NCBI RefSeq assembly: GCF_000708675.1
Contig: NZ_JELR01000002.1
Span: 682,001 to 746,000, forward strand
Source of the DNA: Microbulbifer sp. HZ11
GTDB lineage: Bacteria > Pseudomonadota > Gammaproteobacteria > Pseudomonadales > Cellvibrionaceae
DNA length: 64,000 nt
Direction: 5' to 3'
The translations under genes were made by a program, and so were the position numbers. The notes under the pieces were generated by a model that did not search any database, had not been told where the DNA came from, and saw only the letters and a program-made list of their open reading frames with translations. Shown in pieces: positions 53,688 to 62,779 of the stretch; the stretch's first letter is position 1; each line of letters begins with the position of its first letter.

Positions 53688-54599
53688 TCACGTGCGCCAG
53701 ATACGCGGCGCGCAGGCCGGCCGGTCGAGCAGTTCCGGGCGAACAATTTCCCAGAGCTTGGTCAGCAGCCCGCGCACTTCAAACGCACAGTGGCCGAGCA
53801 CCCGCACCACAAACATATTGGCCACCAGCGTAACGCCGCCGATACAGCGTTTTTCTGCATCCGCCACCAGCGCACGGCAATCCTCCAGTAGCTCTTCGGA
53901 GAAGGCGTTTGTAAACGGCCCCATCACAAGTAGTCCGTTCACCGGAAAACTCCGCAGCCCCGCCGCGGCCTGTAAAATATTGCCGTCCTCACCATTGCCC
54001 CCAGAGGCGATACCGAGTCGCAGGGACTCCACCAGCAGCGGTTTTCCTTCACGGAAAATTTCCAGCCGCTGCAACAACCGGCCACCGCTGAAATCCTCAT
54101 CACAGGCGGGCAACCCCAGCGAGGTCACCTCCCAACCGGCAAACCGCGCCCCGGCCTCCAGATCCACCCGCATGGTCATGGCACCATTGGCACCGGGGTA
54201 GGCAATATTCTCCAGCGGCAACCACTCCAGGCTGGCATCGCGCGCCACCCGCAAAAACGTGTTCTGACACTGCAGCAACGCATCCGGCCGCGCCCGGTAA
54301 ACCCGCCCCGCTCCGGTCGTCGTCACCAGCGCCTGCGCCCCTTCATCCACCGCCACCCGAATATCCAACTGATCCCCGGAAACCAGCCCCCCGGGCGGAT
54401 GCAACAGATACACATGGGCCAGATCCCGCCCCTCGGGAAAGAACGGCTTCTGCACATACAAAGGCCCGCGGTGGTAATTCCGCGCCAACCGACAGCCCCG
54501 CACCGTGCGCTCAAAACGCAACTCCAGATCCGCCTGCCAGCGGGTCGCACTGGTAGCGTCGGGAGTGTTGGCAATAGCGGGAATAACGAGCTGATTCAT
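53688..54599 (-). CDS. ureD: Urease accessory protein UreD
   Basis: A 303-aa scaffold protein that binds the apo-urease and recruits UreF/UreG. HRGPLYVQKPFFPEG, VYLLHPPGGLVSGDQLDI and TTTGAGRVYRA are conserved. ATG at 54599 has no good Shine-Dalgarno; a TTG at 54659 gives 20 more residues and is an alternative. It is the first gene of ureDABCEFG. Confidence 0.94.
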   Translation of the reverse strand: MNQLVIPAIANTPDATSATRWQADLELRFERTVRGCRLARNYHRGPLYVQKPFFPEGRDLAHVYLLHPPGGLVSGDQLDIRVAVDEGAQALVTTTGAGRVYRARPDALLQCQNTFLRVARDASLEWLPLENIAYPGANGAMTMRVDLEAGARFAGWEVTSLGLPACDEDFSGGRLLQRLEIFREGKPLLVESLRLGIASGGNGEDGNILQAAAGLRSFPVNGLLVMGPFTNAFSEELLEDCRALVADAEKRCIGGVTLVANMFVVRVLGHCAFEVRGLLTKLWEIVRPELLDRPACAPRIWRT

Positions 54600-54795
54600 C
54601 AAAGGTCGCGTGGCACGGCAAATCGCTGCCACAAAGTCACTGGTTGGATTTGAGGACAATCAAAACAAGAATCCCCCGGGGGCGGTATGCGTCAATTGAC
54701 GTAGTTCTCTCGCCGCGCCCCGCACCGCTGCATTCGCCCTCTGAACCCCGTACACTCGGCGGAACTGCCACCATAGAACCCGCAAGGAACACCCC

Positions 54796-55344
54796 ATGGC
54801 CCTCACTCCCTCCACCATGATTCCTTTGGGCACCAACATGCCCGCCTTCACCCTCCCCGACGCGGAAGGCAAAACCGTCAGCAGCACCGACTACGCCGGC
54901 AAACCGCTACTGGTCATGTTTATCTGCAACCACTGCCCCTTCGTAAAACATATTGCCGACGCCCTCACCGCCTTCGCCAACCAGACCATGCCCAAAGGCC
55001 TCGGTATCGTCGCCATCAACAGCAACGACTTCACCAGCTACCCGGAAGACAGCCCTGAAAAAATGCGCGAGGAAATTGCACTGCGGGGATACCCGTTTGC
55101 CTATCTAGTGGATGAGGATCAATCCATCGCCAAAGCCTTTGACGCGGCCTGCACCCCGGACTTTTTTCTGTTCGATCAGGAAGGAAAGCTGGCGTATCGC
55201 GGCCAGTTTGATGGCAGTCGACCGGGAAATGATGAGCCAGTGAATGGAAAGGATTTAATGGAAGCTGTGGATAAAGTTCTAACCGGCGAGAAACCGAGTG
55301 AAGATCAGACGCCGTCTATCGGCTGCAATATAAAGTGGAAATAA
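54796..55344 (+). CDS. Thioredoxin-like (AhpC/TSA-type) protein
   Basis: A 182-aa thioredoxin-fold protein without a signal peptide. The active-site region is MFICNHCPFVKHIADAL, a CNHC motif typical of a family of cytoplasmic redoxins with unknown partners. PDFFLFDQEGKLAYRGQFDGS marks the cis-Pro side. It is divergent from ureD, and an unrelated promoter region of about 190 bases separates them. Confidence 0.88.
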   Translation: MALTPSTMIPLGTNMPAFTLPDAEGKTVSSTDYAGKPLLVMFICNHCPFVKHIADALTAFANQTMPKGLGIVAINSNDFTSYPEDSPEKMREEIALRGYPFAYLVDEDQSIAKAFDAACTPDFFLFDQEGKLAYRGQFDGSRPGNDEPVNGKDLMEAVDKVLTGEKPSEDQTPSIGCNIKWK

Positions 55345-55386
55345 AGCACTATCGCTAACGAAGCACAGCGTCAGATGCGAAGAGGG

Positions 55387-55541
55387 CGATGCCGGGTACA
55401 GGTTTGTGAAACCTTCCGCGAGAGGGGCCGAAGGCGCCGTGAATACATGGAGCGGCCGGGCCACCTCGCGGAAGAGCCCCCATGGATGGGTTCACGGCGT
55501 GTCTTGCAAGGCCGTACCCGGTAGCGGCACCGCCACCGGAC
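55387..55541. repeat. Family R palindromic repeat, copy 4 (composite)
   Basis: Outer arms CGATGCCGGGTAC (55387-55399) and GTACCCGGTAGCG (55514-55526) pair at 11 of 13. An inner perfect stem CTTCCGCGAG / CTCGCGGAAG (55413-55422 and 55465-55474) encloses a GTGAATACATGGA segment. On the reverse strand 55541-55475 matches copy 2 closely over about 70 bases. The two halves appear to derive from different copies. It lies between convergent genes. Confidence 0.75.
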
Positions 55542-55565
55542 TCAAATAGCATCTTTCGCCCGAGA

Positions 55566-56273
55566 CTACGAAGCACTCTTCAAAAAAGCCAGCATCCAGC
55601 GCGCCACCGCACTCGCATGGATATCGTTGTGCAAGGACTCTTTACCCTTCTCCACCATATCCGCCCCGAACACCTCCTGCCGCAACTCCATCAGGCCCTT
55701 CGAATACGGCTTGGTAAACTCCGGGTGCGCCTGCATCGTAAGCATGTGCTCACCCACCTGCAGCATCGCATAAGGACAGAAATCACTGGACGCAATCACC
55801 TTCGTCTTCGGCGGCAACGCCACCACCTGATCCTGATGGCTCACCAACAGACTGAAGTTCTCCTGCGGCTCCAACATCCAGCCCGGCGTCTCCTGCACCT
55901 CATAACTGTGCACACCCACACCCCAGCCCTTCTCCGACTTGCGCGCCTCGCCACCCAGCGCCTGCGCAATCAGCTGGTGGCCAAAACAGATCCCCAGGGT
56001 CGGCTTCTCCCGGCGGTGCAGCTCCTGCACAAACGCCATCAACGGCGCAATCCACGGCTGATCATCGTAGACACCAGTTTTACTGCCCGTCATCAGATAG
56101 GCATCCACCTCATCAATATCTTGCGGATACTGCCCGTGCTGCACCTCATAGGTCACAAACTCCAGAGACGGATCCTCCCGCTGCAGCAGCGCCGCAAACA
56201 TCTCCGGGTACTCCCCAAACTCATCCACCAACTGTGGCCGCACATCATCCGTCTTCAGAACACCAATTTTCAT
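55566..56273 (-). CDS. Class I glutamine amidotransferase-like protein
   Basis: A 235-aa protein of the GATase1 fold. The nucleophile Cys is in LGICFGHQLIAQALGG, and the catalytic His/Glu in MQAHPEF. It lacks a synthetase partner domain, like the GMP-synthase-like or gamma-glutamyl-peptide hydrolase stand-alone members. ATG at 56273 follows GGTGAAGAG. Substrate unknown. Confidence 0.88.
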   Translation of the reverse strand: MKIGVLKTDDVRPQLVDEFGEYPEMFAALLQREDPSLEFVTYEVQHGQYPQDIDEVDAYLMTGSKTGVYDDQPWIAPLMAFVQELHRREKPTLGICFGHQLIAQALGGEARKSEKGWGVGVHSYEVQETPGWMLEPQENFSLLVSHQDQVVALPPKTKVIASSDFCPYAMLQVGEHMLTMQAHPEFTKPYSKGLMELRQEVFGADMVEKGKESLHNDIHASAVARWMLAFLKSAS

Positions 56274-56489
56274 CTCTTCACCTAAATTACGCCGGAGATC
56301 CGAATTTGTGATCACATTATTGCGCCAGGCCACGCTTCTAACAACCCTGCGCGCACCGGGAGACGGAACCTTTGACAGGCTGGCACCGGATAAGACGCAA
56401 AAAGGTTGCGTAAACCAACGCCCGTCTAGACTCAGAGTGTTGCGGGAACCCGATGTTTTGCAACGCCATGTAGTTCAAGGAGCGACCTC

Positions 56490-57227
56490 ATGAAAACTCT
56501 CAGCCTCGCCGCCGCCCTAATAGCGGCCTCTCTGAGCGCCAATCACTGCCTGGCGGATTATGAACAGGGGGACGTTGTTGTCCGCATAGGCTGGGGCCTT
56601 GTGGATCCGGATGACGACTCCGACCTGCTGCGCATCGACAATAGCATCTACCTGGACGATACCCGTGTCTATGTAGACGATGGAGACAGCGCAACCTTTA
56701 CCGCCAGCTGGCTGTTCGCCGACCACTTCGCTCTGGGGCTGCTGGCGGCCCTGCCATTTGAGCACGACCTCGCGGTGGCTGGCCTGCCGGATCCAAACGG
56801 TGGCCTGCTGGGCAAAGTCGATCTCGGCAGCATCGAGCACCTTCCCCCCACCCTCACCGTACAGTGGTTCCCGGTGTGCAAGGAATCCTGGGTGCAGCCC
56901 TATGTGGGTATCGGTGTGAATTTCACCACCTTTATGGACGAGGACATCAGCAACGTCGCCCAGGAATACTTTGAGGACGTACTCGACGCCAGCAGCAACG
57001 CCCAATTGAAACTGGACGATTCCTGGGGCCTGGCCGGCGAGCTGGGGATCGACATCATGTTCGGCCGCGACAGCAACTGGCTGTTTAACGCGGCCGTCTG
57101 GTATCTGGACATCGATACCAAGGCGAAAATCGACTTCCGCACCAACCAGGGCTACAACACCCGCATCACCACCGATGTGGATATCGACCCCTGGGTGTAT
57201 TCCGTCGGTCTCGGCTACAAATTCTGA
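56490..57227 (+). CDS. OmpW-family outer-membrane protein
   Basis: A 245-aa eight-strand barrel: signal peptide (LSLAAALIAASLSANHCLA), VVVRIGWGLVDPDDDSD, LFADHFALGLLAALPFEHD, LPPTLTVQWFPV, VQPYVGIGVNFTTF and a Phe end (YSVGLGYKF). All match OmpW. AAGGAG lies seven bases before the ATG. It is probably a channel for small hydrophobic compounds, as in the family. Confidence 0.92.
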   Translation: MKTLSLAAALIAASLSANHCLADYEQGDVVVRIGWGLVDPDDDSDLLRIDNSIYLDDTRVYVDDGDSATFTASWLFADHFALGLLAALPFEHDLAVAGLPDPNGGLLGKVDLGSIEHLPPTLTVQWFPVCKESWVQPYVGIGVNFTTFMDEDISNVAQEYFEDVLDASSNAQLKLDDSWGLAGELGIDIMFGRDSNWLFNAAVWYLDIDTKAKIDFRTNQGYNTRITTDVDIDPWVYSVGLGYKF

Positions 57228-57240
57228 CCATACCATTACG

Positions 57241-57259
57241 CGGGCACCGCCGGTGCCCG
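57241..57259 (+). terminator. Possible terminator hairpin after the OmpW-like gene
   Basis: CGGGCACCG-C-CGGTGCCCG is a perfect short palindrome 13 bases after the stop. It lacks a poly-T tail, so it is a weak call. Confidence 0.45.
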
Positions 57260-57509
57260 CGCCCGCCGTATCGCACTGCCCCGTTCTACTCAGCCCTGCC
57301 AGTCCCTGACAAACATTGCATTGTGTGCCAATTAACTGGCAGCATATCCTTTAATAAACCGACAATTGGGCGGAACATTGCCCGAAAATTGCATAACCAG
57401 AGAATAAAAACCGGTATCGCTGCGCCAAAAGGCATCGCTGTCATTTTTCATGTATGATTGCGCGCCATTTGATCATTTTTTAGCCGGCAGGCGAGCCACA
57501 GGAGAAATA

Positions 57510-59111
57510 ATGACGACATCCACTTCCTCGAGTGACATCCAGCCTGCCGGGCCTGGTAAGAAAACCGCGTTTACCCGCTTCCTCGATACGGTCGAGTGGC
57601 TGGGCAACCTGCTCCCTCACCCCATCACCCTGTTCGCCATGTTCGCCCTGGGCGTGGTGGTGTTGAGCGGCATCGCCTCTTTCTTCGATCTCTCGGTGAT
57701 CGATCCGCGCCCGGAAGGCGCCGCGGGCCGCTCCGCAGACGGGGTGATCCACGTGGTGAACCTGCTCTCCGGCGAGGGACTGAGAACCATCGTCACAACA
57801 CTGGTCACCAACTTTACCGGCTTTGCGCCGCTGGGCACGGTACTGGTGGCCCTGCTGGGTGTGGGCATTGCGGAACACTCCGGGCTGCTGTCTGCCGCCG
57901 TGCGCGGCATGGTACTGAAGGCCTCCAAGCGCACCGTCACCATTATCGTGGTGTTCGCCGGCATCATCTCCAATACCGCGTCTGAGCTGGGCTATGTGGT
58001 ACTGATCCCGCTGGCGGCGATGATCTTCCACTCCCTCGGCCGTCACCCGCTGGCCGGTCTGGCCGCGGCCTTTGCCGGTGTCTCCGGTGGCTACAGCGCC
58101 AACCTGTTGCTGGGCACCGTGGACCCGCTGCTGTCCGGTATCACCGAATCCGCCGCGCATATGATCGACCCCAACTATGTAGTTGGCCCGGAAGTGAACT
58201 GGTACTTCATGATCGTCAGTACCTTCCTGATCACCGCCCTGGGCAGCTGGGTGACCATGGCGATCGTCGAGCCCAAACTGGGTAAATACGACAACAGCGA
58301 AGCCTCCGTGGACCTGTCCCAGGACAAAATGACCCAGCTGACCGCCGAGGAAAAACGCGGCCTGAAGTTCGCTGGCCTCGCGGTACTGGGCGTGTGCGGT
58401 TTGCTGGCACTCACCATCGTTCCCGAGTGGGGCGTGCTGCGTAACCAGGAGACTGGCGCCGTGGCCGGCTCCCCCTTCCTGAAGGGCATCGTGGCACTGA
58501 TCGTGGTGTTCTTTGCGATCCCGGGCTTCGTCTACGGCAAGACCGTGGGCACCATGAAGAACGATCGCGACGTGATCGACGCCATGTCCAAGAGCATGGG
58601 CACCATGGGCATGTACATCGTGCTGGTGTTCTTCGCCGCGCAGTTCGTGGCCTTCTTCAAGATGACCAACCTGGGCACCATCTTTGCGGTGCTGGGTGCC
58701 GAGGCGCTGCAGAGCATTGGCCTCACCGGCCCGATTCTGTTCCTGTTCTTTATCATGATGTGTGGCGTGGTAAACCTGAGCCTGGGCAGCGCGTCGGCCC
58801 AGTGGGCGGTGACCGCGCCGATCTTTGTGCCGATGCTGATGCTGCTGGGCTATGCCCCGGAAGTGATCCAGGCGGCCTACCGGATCGGCGACTCCGTGAC
58901 CAATATCATCACGCCGATGATGAGCTACTTCGGCCTGATCGTGTCTTTCGCCACCCGCTACAAGAAAGACCTGGGCATGGGTACGCTGATCTCCACCATG
59001 ATCCCCTACTCCATTTTCTTCTTTATCGGCTGGACCGCCCTGTTCTTCCTGTGGGTGTTTGTGGCCGGTATGCCGGTGGGACCGGGCGCGGCGACTTACT
59101 TCAATATGTAA
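57510..59111 (+). CDS. AbgT-family transporter
   Basis: A 533-aa inner-membrane protein with many hydrophobic segments, matching the AbgT family (EWLGNLLPHPITLFAMFALG, GVGIAEHSGLLSAAVRGMV, GGYSANLLLGTVDPLLSGIT, NIITPMMSYFGLIVSF). Members import p-aminobenzoyl-glutamate or export sulfonamides. ATG at 57510 follows AGGAGAA; the longer frame is rejected. The next gene is an exported M20 amidohydrolase, so a peptide-like or N-acyl-amino-acid substrate is plausible. Confidence 0.93.
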   Translation: MTTSTSSSDIQPAGPGKKTAFTRFLDTVEWLGNLLPHPITLFAMFALGVVVLSGIASFFDLSVIDPRPEGAAGRSADGVIHVVNLLSGEGLRTIVTTLVTNFTGFAPLGTVLVALLGVGIAEHSGLLSAAVRGMVLKASKRTVTIIVVFAGIISNTASELGYVVLIPLAAMIFHSLGRHPLAGLAAAFAGVSGGYSANLLLGTVDPLLSGITESAAHMIDPNYVVGPEVNWYFMIVSTFLITALGSWVTMAIVEPKLGKYDNSEASVDLSQDKMTQLTAEEKRGLKFAGLAVLGVCGLLALTIVPEWGVLRNQETGAVAGSPFLKGIVALIVVFFAIPGFVYGKTVGTMKNDRDVIDAMSKSMGTMGMYIVLVFFAAQFVAFFKMTNLGTIFAVLGAEALQSIGLTGPILFLFFIMMCGVVNLSLGSASAQWAVTAPIFVPMLMLLGYAPEVIQAAYRIGDSVTNIITPMMSYFGLIVSFATRYKKDLGMGTLISTMIPYSIFFFIGWTALFFLWVFVAGMPVGPGAATYFNM

Positions 59112-59137
59112 ATCCCAACCTCCTCCTGACTTCCCGA

Positions 59138-59165
59138 AACCGCGCCCCCGAGCGCGGTTTTTTTT
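59138..59165 (+). terminator. Rho-independent terminator after the AbgT gene
   Basis: Stem AACCGCGC-ccccga-GCGCGGTT, followed by eight T residues. Confidence 0.85.
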
Positions 59166-59269
59166 GCCCGGCGCAACCGTCACAGCCGCCTTCGGCGATC
59201 AGGATTGATTCTTGCTGCAGCGCATGGTTACCTAATTGTTGGCCATGCACTGCAACACAGGAAATCCGT

Positions 59270-60586
59270 GTGAATAATAATCCGATCAAAAAGACACTCC
59301 TCGCACTCGCCGTATCCCTCTCCCCGGCCTTCGCCCTTGTGCCTGCGGCACACGCCGCCGATCTGGACAAACAGCTGAAGCAGACCGAAGCCAAGGTCAT
59401 CGAGTGGCGTCGCCACCTGCACCAGAACCCGGAGCTCGGCAACCGCGAATTCGAAACCGCCAAGTACATCACCGAGCACCTGAAAGCCCTCGGTATGGAA
59501 GTGGAAACCGGCATCGCCCACACCGGCGTAGTCGCTCTGCTCAAGGGTGGCAAGCCCGGCCCCACGGTGGCGCTGCGCGCGGATATGGATGCATTGCCGG
59601 TGACCGAGCAGGTGGATATTCCCTTCGCCTCCAAGGCCAAGACCGAGTACAACGGTGAGGAAGTGGGCGTGATGCACGCCTGTGGCCACGACACCCACGT
59701 CGCCATGTTGATGGGCGCCGCCCAGGTACTGGCAGATATGCGCGATGAGCTGGCCGGCAATGTGCTGTTTATCTTCCAGCCCGCAGAAGAAGGCGCGCCG
59801 GATGGCGAGGAAGGCGGTGCGGAACTGATGCTGAAGGAAGGCCTGTTCAAGAAATACAAACCGGACGTGGCGTTTGGCCAGCACGTGACCTCTAGCCTGC
59901 CGGTGGGCGTGATCGGTTACCGCTCCGGCCCGCTGATGGCGAGTTCCGATGAATTTCGTATCAACGTAAAAGGCCGCCAGACCCACGGCTCCCGTCCCTG
60001 GGGAGGCGTGGACCCGATCACCGCCGCGGCGCAGATCGTGATGGGCACCCAGACCTTGGTAAGCCGCCAGATCGACATCACCAAGGAGCCGGCGGTGGTT
60101 TCCTACGGCGTGATCGACGGCGGTGTGCGCAATAACATCATCCCCGACAGCGTCTACCTGAACGGCACCATCCGCAATTTCGATATGGACAACCGCCAGG
60201 AAATTTTCAAACGCCTCAAGGTGACCGCAGAGAAAATCGCCGAGAGCAGCGGCGCAGAAGCGGAAGTGGAAATTCTCGAAGGCTACCCGGTAACCGTGAA
60301 CAACCCCGAGCTCACCGAAGCGGCCATCCCCGTACTGAAAGCGGCAGCCGGTGATGACAAGGTCATGGTGATCCCGAAAATTACCGGCGCCGAGGACTTT
60401 TCCTTCTTCGCCAATGAAGTACCGGGTTTTTACTACTTCCTCGGCGTCACCCCGAAGGGCACCGACCCGGCCACCGCCGCCAGCAACCATTCACCGCGTT
60501 TTTATGTGGATGAAAGTGCACTGGCCATCGGCACCAAAGCGATTACCCAGCTGGCGCTGGATTATTTCGACAGCCAGAAAAACTGA
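59270..60586 (+). CDS. Exported M20-family amidohydrolase
   Basis: A 438-aa metal-dependent amidohydrolase of the M20D type (hippurate/N-acyl-amino-acid hydrolases). Metal ligands are in MHACGHDTHVAML, QPAEEGAPDGEEGGAE and GAEDFSFFANEVPGFYYFLG. A signal peptide (LLALAVSLSPAFALVPAAHA) places it in the periplasm. GTG at 59270 follows AGGA at about eight bases; the open frame to 58760 only re-reads the AbgT gene. A terminator separates it from abgT-like, so it may have its own promoter. Confidence 0.9.
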   Translation: MNNNPIKKTLLALAVSLSPAFALVPAAHAADLDKQLKQTEAKVIEWRRHLHQNPELGNREFETAKYITEHLKALGMEVETGIAHTGVVALLKGGKPGPTVALRADMDALPVTEQVDIPFASKAKTEYNGEEVGVMHACGHDTHVAMLMGAAQVLADMRDELAGNVLFIFQPAEEGAPDGEEGGAELMLKEGLFKKYKPDVAFGQHVTSSLPVGVIGYRSGPLMASSDEFRINVKGRQTHGSRPWGGVDPITAAAQIVMGTQTLVSRQIDITKEPAVVSYGVIDGGVRNNIIPDSVYLNGTIRNFDMDNRQEIFKRLKVTAEKIAESSGAEAEVEILEGYPVTVNNPELTEAAIPVLKAAAGDDKVMVIPKITGAEDFSFFANEVPGFYYFLGVTPKGTDPATAASNHSPRFYVDESALAIGTKAITQLALDYFDSQKN

Positions 60587-60606
60587 TTCGGAAACCATTG
60601 CTCCAC

Positions 60607-60632
60607 AAACGCGGCGGCAAACGGCCGCGTTT
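60607..60632 (+). terminator. Terminator of the M20 amidohydrolase gene
   Basis: Stem AAACGCGGC / GCCGCGTTT with an eight-base loop, then ATTTC; 21 bases after the stop. Confidence 0.7.
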
Positions 60633-60657
60633 ATTTCACAGTAGATGAATCTTGCCG

Positions 60658-61587
60658 ATGGATACCGAAGCCATACGCCTGTTTGTACGGGCCGCAGAAA
60701 TGCTGAATATCAGCGCCGCCGGGCGCGAGCTGGGTATGGCACCGGCAGTGGCCAGCGCCAAACTGGCCAAGCTGGAAAAGTCCCTTGGGGCAGATTTGTT
60801 GCACCGTTCGACACGCAAGGTGGCCCTCTCTCTGGAGGGGGCCGAATTCCTGCCCTTTGCCCGCGAAATTCTCGCTCAGGAAAGCGCCGCTTTTGCAGCC
60901 CTCGGTAAAGGCAACCTCGAAGCCACCGGTACCCTGCGCTTCACCGCGCCGAGTACGTTTGCGCAACTTTACATTGCGCCGATCCTGCCGGAATTTATGC
61001 AGCGCCACCCCAAGATCCATCTGGACCTGCGACTCACGGATATGGAGTTCGACCTGATCGAGGGGAGCTTTGATCTGGCACTGCGCTACGCGGCACTGCC
61101 AGACAGCAGCCTGAAAGGGCGTAAGCTTGCGGACGATGTACTGGTGCTGTGCGCGTCCCCCGAATACCTCGACCGCTACGGGATACCAGAAACCCCCGAG
61201 GCCCTGAATCAGCACCAGCTGATCGCCTTTCGCGGACTCGCGGCCACGCCCCTTGTCGCCGAAGATGGCCGCCGCGGTGAGTTCGCCCCCCGTGCCGCTG
61301 GCTCGCGCCTGACCATGGACGACGGCGCCAGCCAGCGCATTGCTACCATCGCCGGCGCCGGTATTTCCCTGAACGCTCTATGGAGTGTCAAACGGGACCT
61401 GGATGCCGGCTCCCTGGTCCAGGTACTCCCGGACTACCAGGCCGAAACCCGTGCGGCGCTGTGGCTTGTCTACCCTCAATCCAACGCCCTGACCGCCAAG
61501 GTCCGGGTGTTTATCGACTTCCTGCTCGACCGGATCGGCCAGCGACCCATCTGGCTACAAAGCCATTTATATAGAAAAACCAAATAG
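60658..61587 (+). CDS. LysR-family transcription regulator
   Basis: A 309-aa LTTR. The N-terminal HTH (AIRLFVRAAEMLNISAAGREL, then ASAKLAKLEKSLGADLLHR) is followed by the co-inducer domain (LRFTAPSTFAQLYIAPILPEF, LKGRKLADDVLVLCASPEYL). ATG at 60658 is preferred; a TTG two codons earlier would also be in frame. It runs in the same direction as an MDR oxidoreductase 131 bases downstream, its likely target or neighbour. Confidence 0.92.
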   Translation: MDTEAIRLFVRAAEMLNISAAGRELGMAPAVASAKLAKLEKSLGADLLHRSTRKVALSLEGAEFLPFAREILAQESAAFAALGKGNLEATGTLRFTAPSTFAQLYIAPILPEFMQRHPKIHLDLRLTDMEFDLIEGSFDLALRYAALPDSSLKGRKLADDVLVLCASPEYLDRYGIPETPEALNQHQLIAFRGLAATPLVAEDGRRGEFAPRAAGSRLTMDDGASQRIATIAGAGISLNALWSVKRDLDAGSLVQVLPDYQAETRAALWLVYPQSNALTAKVRVFIDFLLDRIGQRPIWLQSHLYRKTK

Positions 61588-61718
61588 TGAACTCCGATTT
61601 AGGCCGTTTTTATCGAAAAATAAAACGCCTATCGTAGAGCTATTCGACGGATTTCGTTCAATAGCCATTTGCTGTGGAGACCGCTCATCCAGCGTCCCGG
61701 CATCGACAGGAGTACACC

Positions 61719-62702
61719 ATGAAAGCCATGATCCTCAATGAGTACGGCGCAAACGCAAGTTTTCACGCCACCGACTTACCGCGCCCGGACGTCAAACCCG
61801 GCCACCTGCTGGTACGCGTCGCCGCCTCCAGCGTAAACACTGTCGACACCATGATCCGCCAGATGGGCAAGGAGCTACCCCTGTCACCGGATCTGCCCGC
61901 AGTCCTCGGCATGGACTTTGCGGGCACAGTGGAAGAGGTGGGTGAAGGTGTCGGAGATTTCCAGCCCGGCGATGAAGTCTACGGTTGTGCCGGCGGGCTG
62001 GCAGACCTGCAGGGCAGCCTCGCCGAGTTCATGTTGGCTGACGCGCGCCTGGTCGCGCACAAACCCAAAACCCTCTCCATGCGTGAAGCGGCTGCGCTCC
62101 CCCTGGTTGGCATCACCGCCTTCGAAGGCTTAACACGGGCCGGCGCACAGGCAGGCAAACGCGTACTGGTCCACGGCGGTGCTGGTGGTGTCGGCCACGT
62201 CGCAGTCCAGCTGGCGCAACACTTCGGTGCCGATACATACGCCACCGGCCACGGCGAGCAATTAGAGATTATCCAAGGGTACGGAGCCACCGCCATCGAC
62301 TTCAAGAAAGAGAAGGTCGCTGACTATGTGGAAAAACACACCGGCGGGACCGGCTTCGATATCGTGTTCGACTCCGTGGGTGGTACGAACCTGACAAATT
62401 CCTTTGAGGCCGCAGCGCTCAACGGTGAAATCGCCACCACCGTCGCACTGCTCGACCTGGACCTGAGCCCGGCCCATTTCAAGGGATTATCACTGCATGT
62501 GGTATTTATGCTGATCCCCATGCTGCACAACGTGCAGCGGGAAACCCACGGCGCCATCCTGAAAGAGCTGGCAGAAATTATTGATACCGGCGCACTGAAA
62601 CCCTTAGTGGATGACACCTACTTTAGCCTGGAAGACATCGGCCGCGCTCAGGATCACCTCACCCAGGGCAAAGCTGTCGGCAAGGTTGTGGTAGAAAATT
62701 GA
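61719..62702 (+). CDS. Medium-chain dehydrogenase/reductase, quinone-oxidoreductase-like
   Basis: A 327-aa MDR protein. The N-terminal GroES-like domain (SSVNTVDTMIRQMGKE, LPAVLGMDFAGTVEEVG) is followed by an NADPH-binding Rossmann fold (VLVHGGAGGVGHVAVQLAQHFGA). The catalytic-zinc Cys/His set is absent, so it belongs to the zinc-free quinone oxidoreductase branch. AGGAG precedes the ATG at 61719. Confidence 0.9.
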   Translation: MKAMILNEYGANASFHATDLPRPDVKPGHLLVRVAASSVNTVDTMIRQMGKELPLSPDLPAVLGMDFAGTVEEVGEGVGDFQPGDEVYGCAGGLADLQGSLAEFMLADARLVAHKPKTLSMREAAALPLVGITAFEGLTRAGAQAGKRVLVHGGAGGVGHVAVQLAQHFGADTYATGHGEQLEIIQGYGATAIDFKKEKVADYVEKHTGGTGFDIVFDSVGGTNLTNSFEAAALNGEIATTVALLDLDLSPAHFKGLSLHVVFMLIPMLHNVQRETHGAILKELAEIIDTGALKPLVDDTYFSLEDIGRAQDHLTQGKAVGKVVVEN

Positions 62703-62779
62703 TCTACCCCGCAAGCCCACGCGAGGTCTCAGCGCCCTTCCGAAGGCGGGGCGCTATTCATGATCGGGAGAAAAACCAA

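Noticed and set aside
57480..59183. 567-codon minus-strand ORF opposite the AbgT gene
   Set aside because: His/Gln/Gly-rich shadow reading, no family resemblance.
58760..59269. Upstream extension of the M20 amidohydrolase frame
   Set aside because: It re-reads the AbgT gene out of frame; the signal peptide begins at the GTG at 59270.
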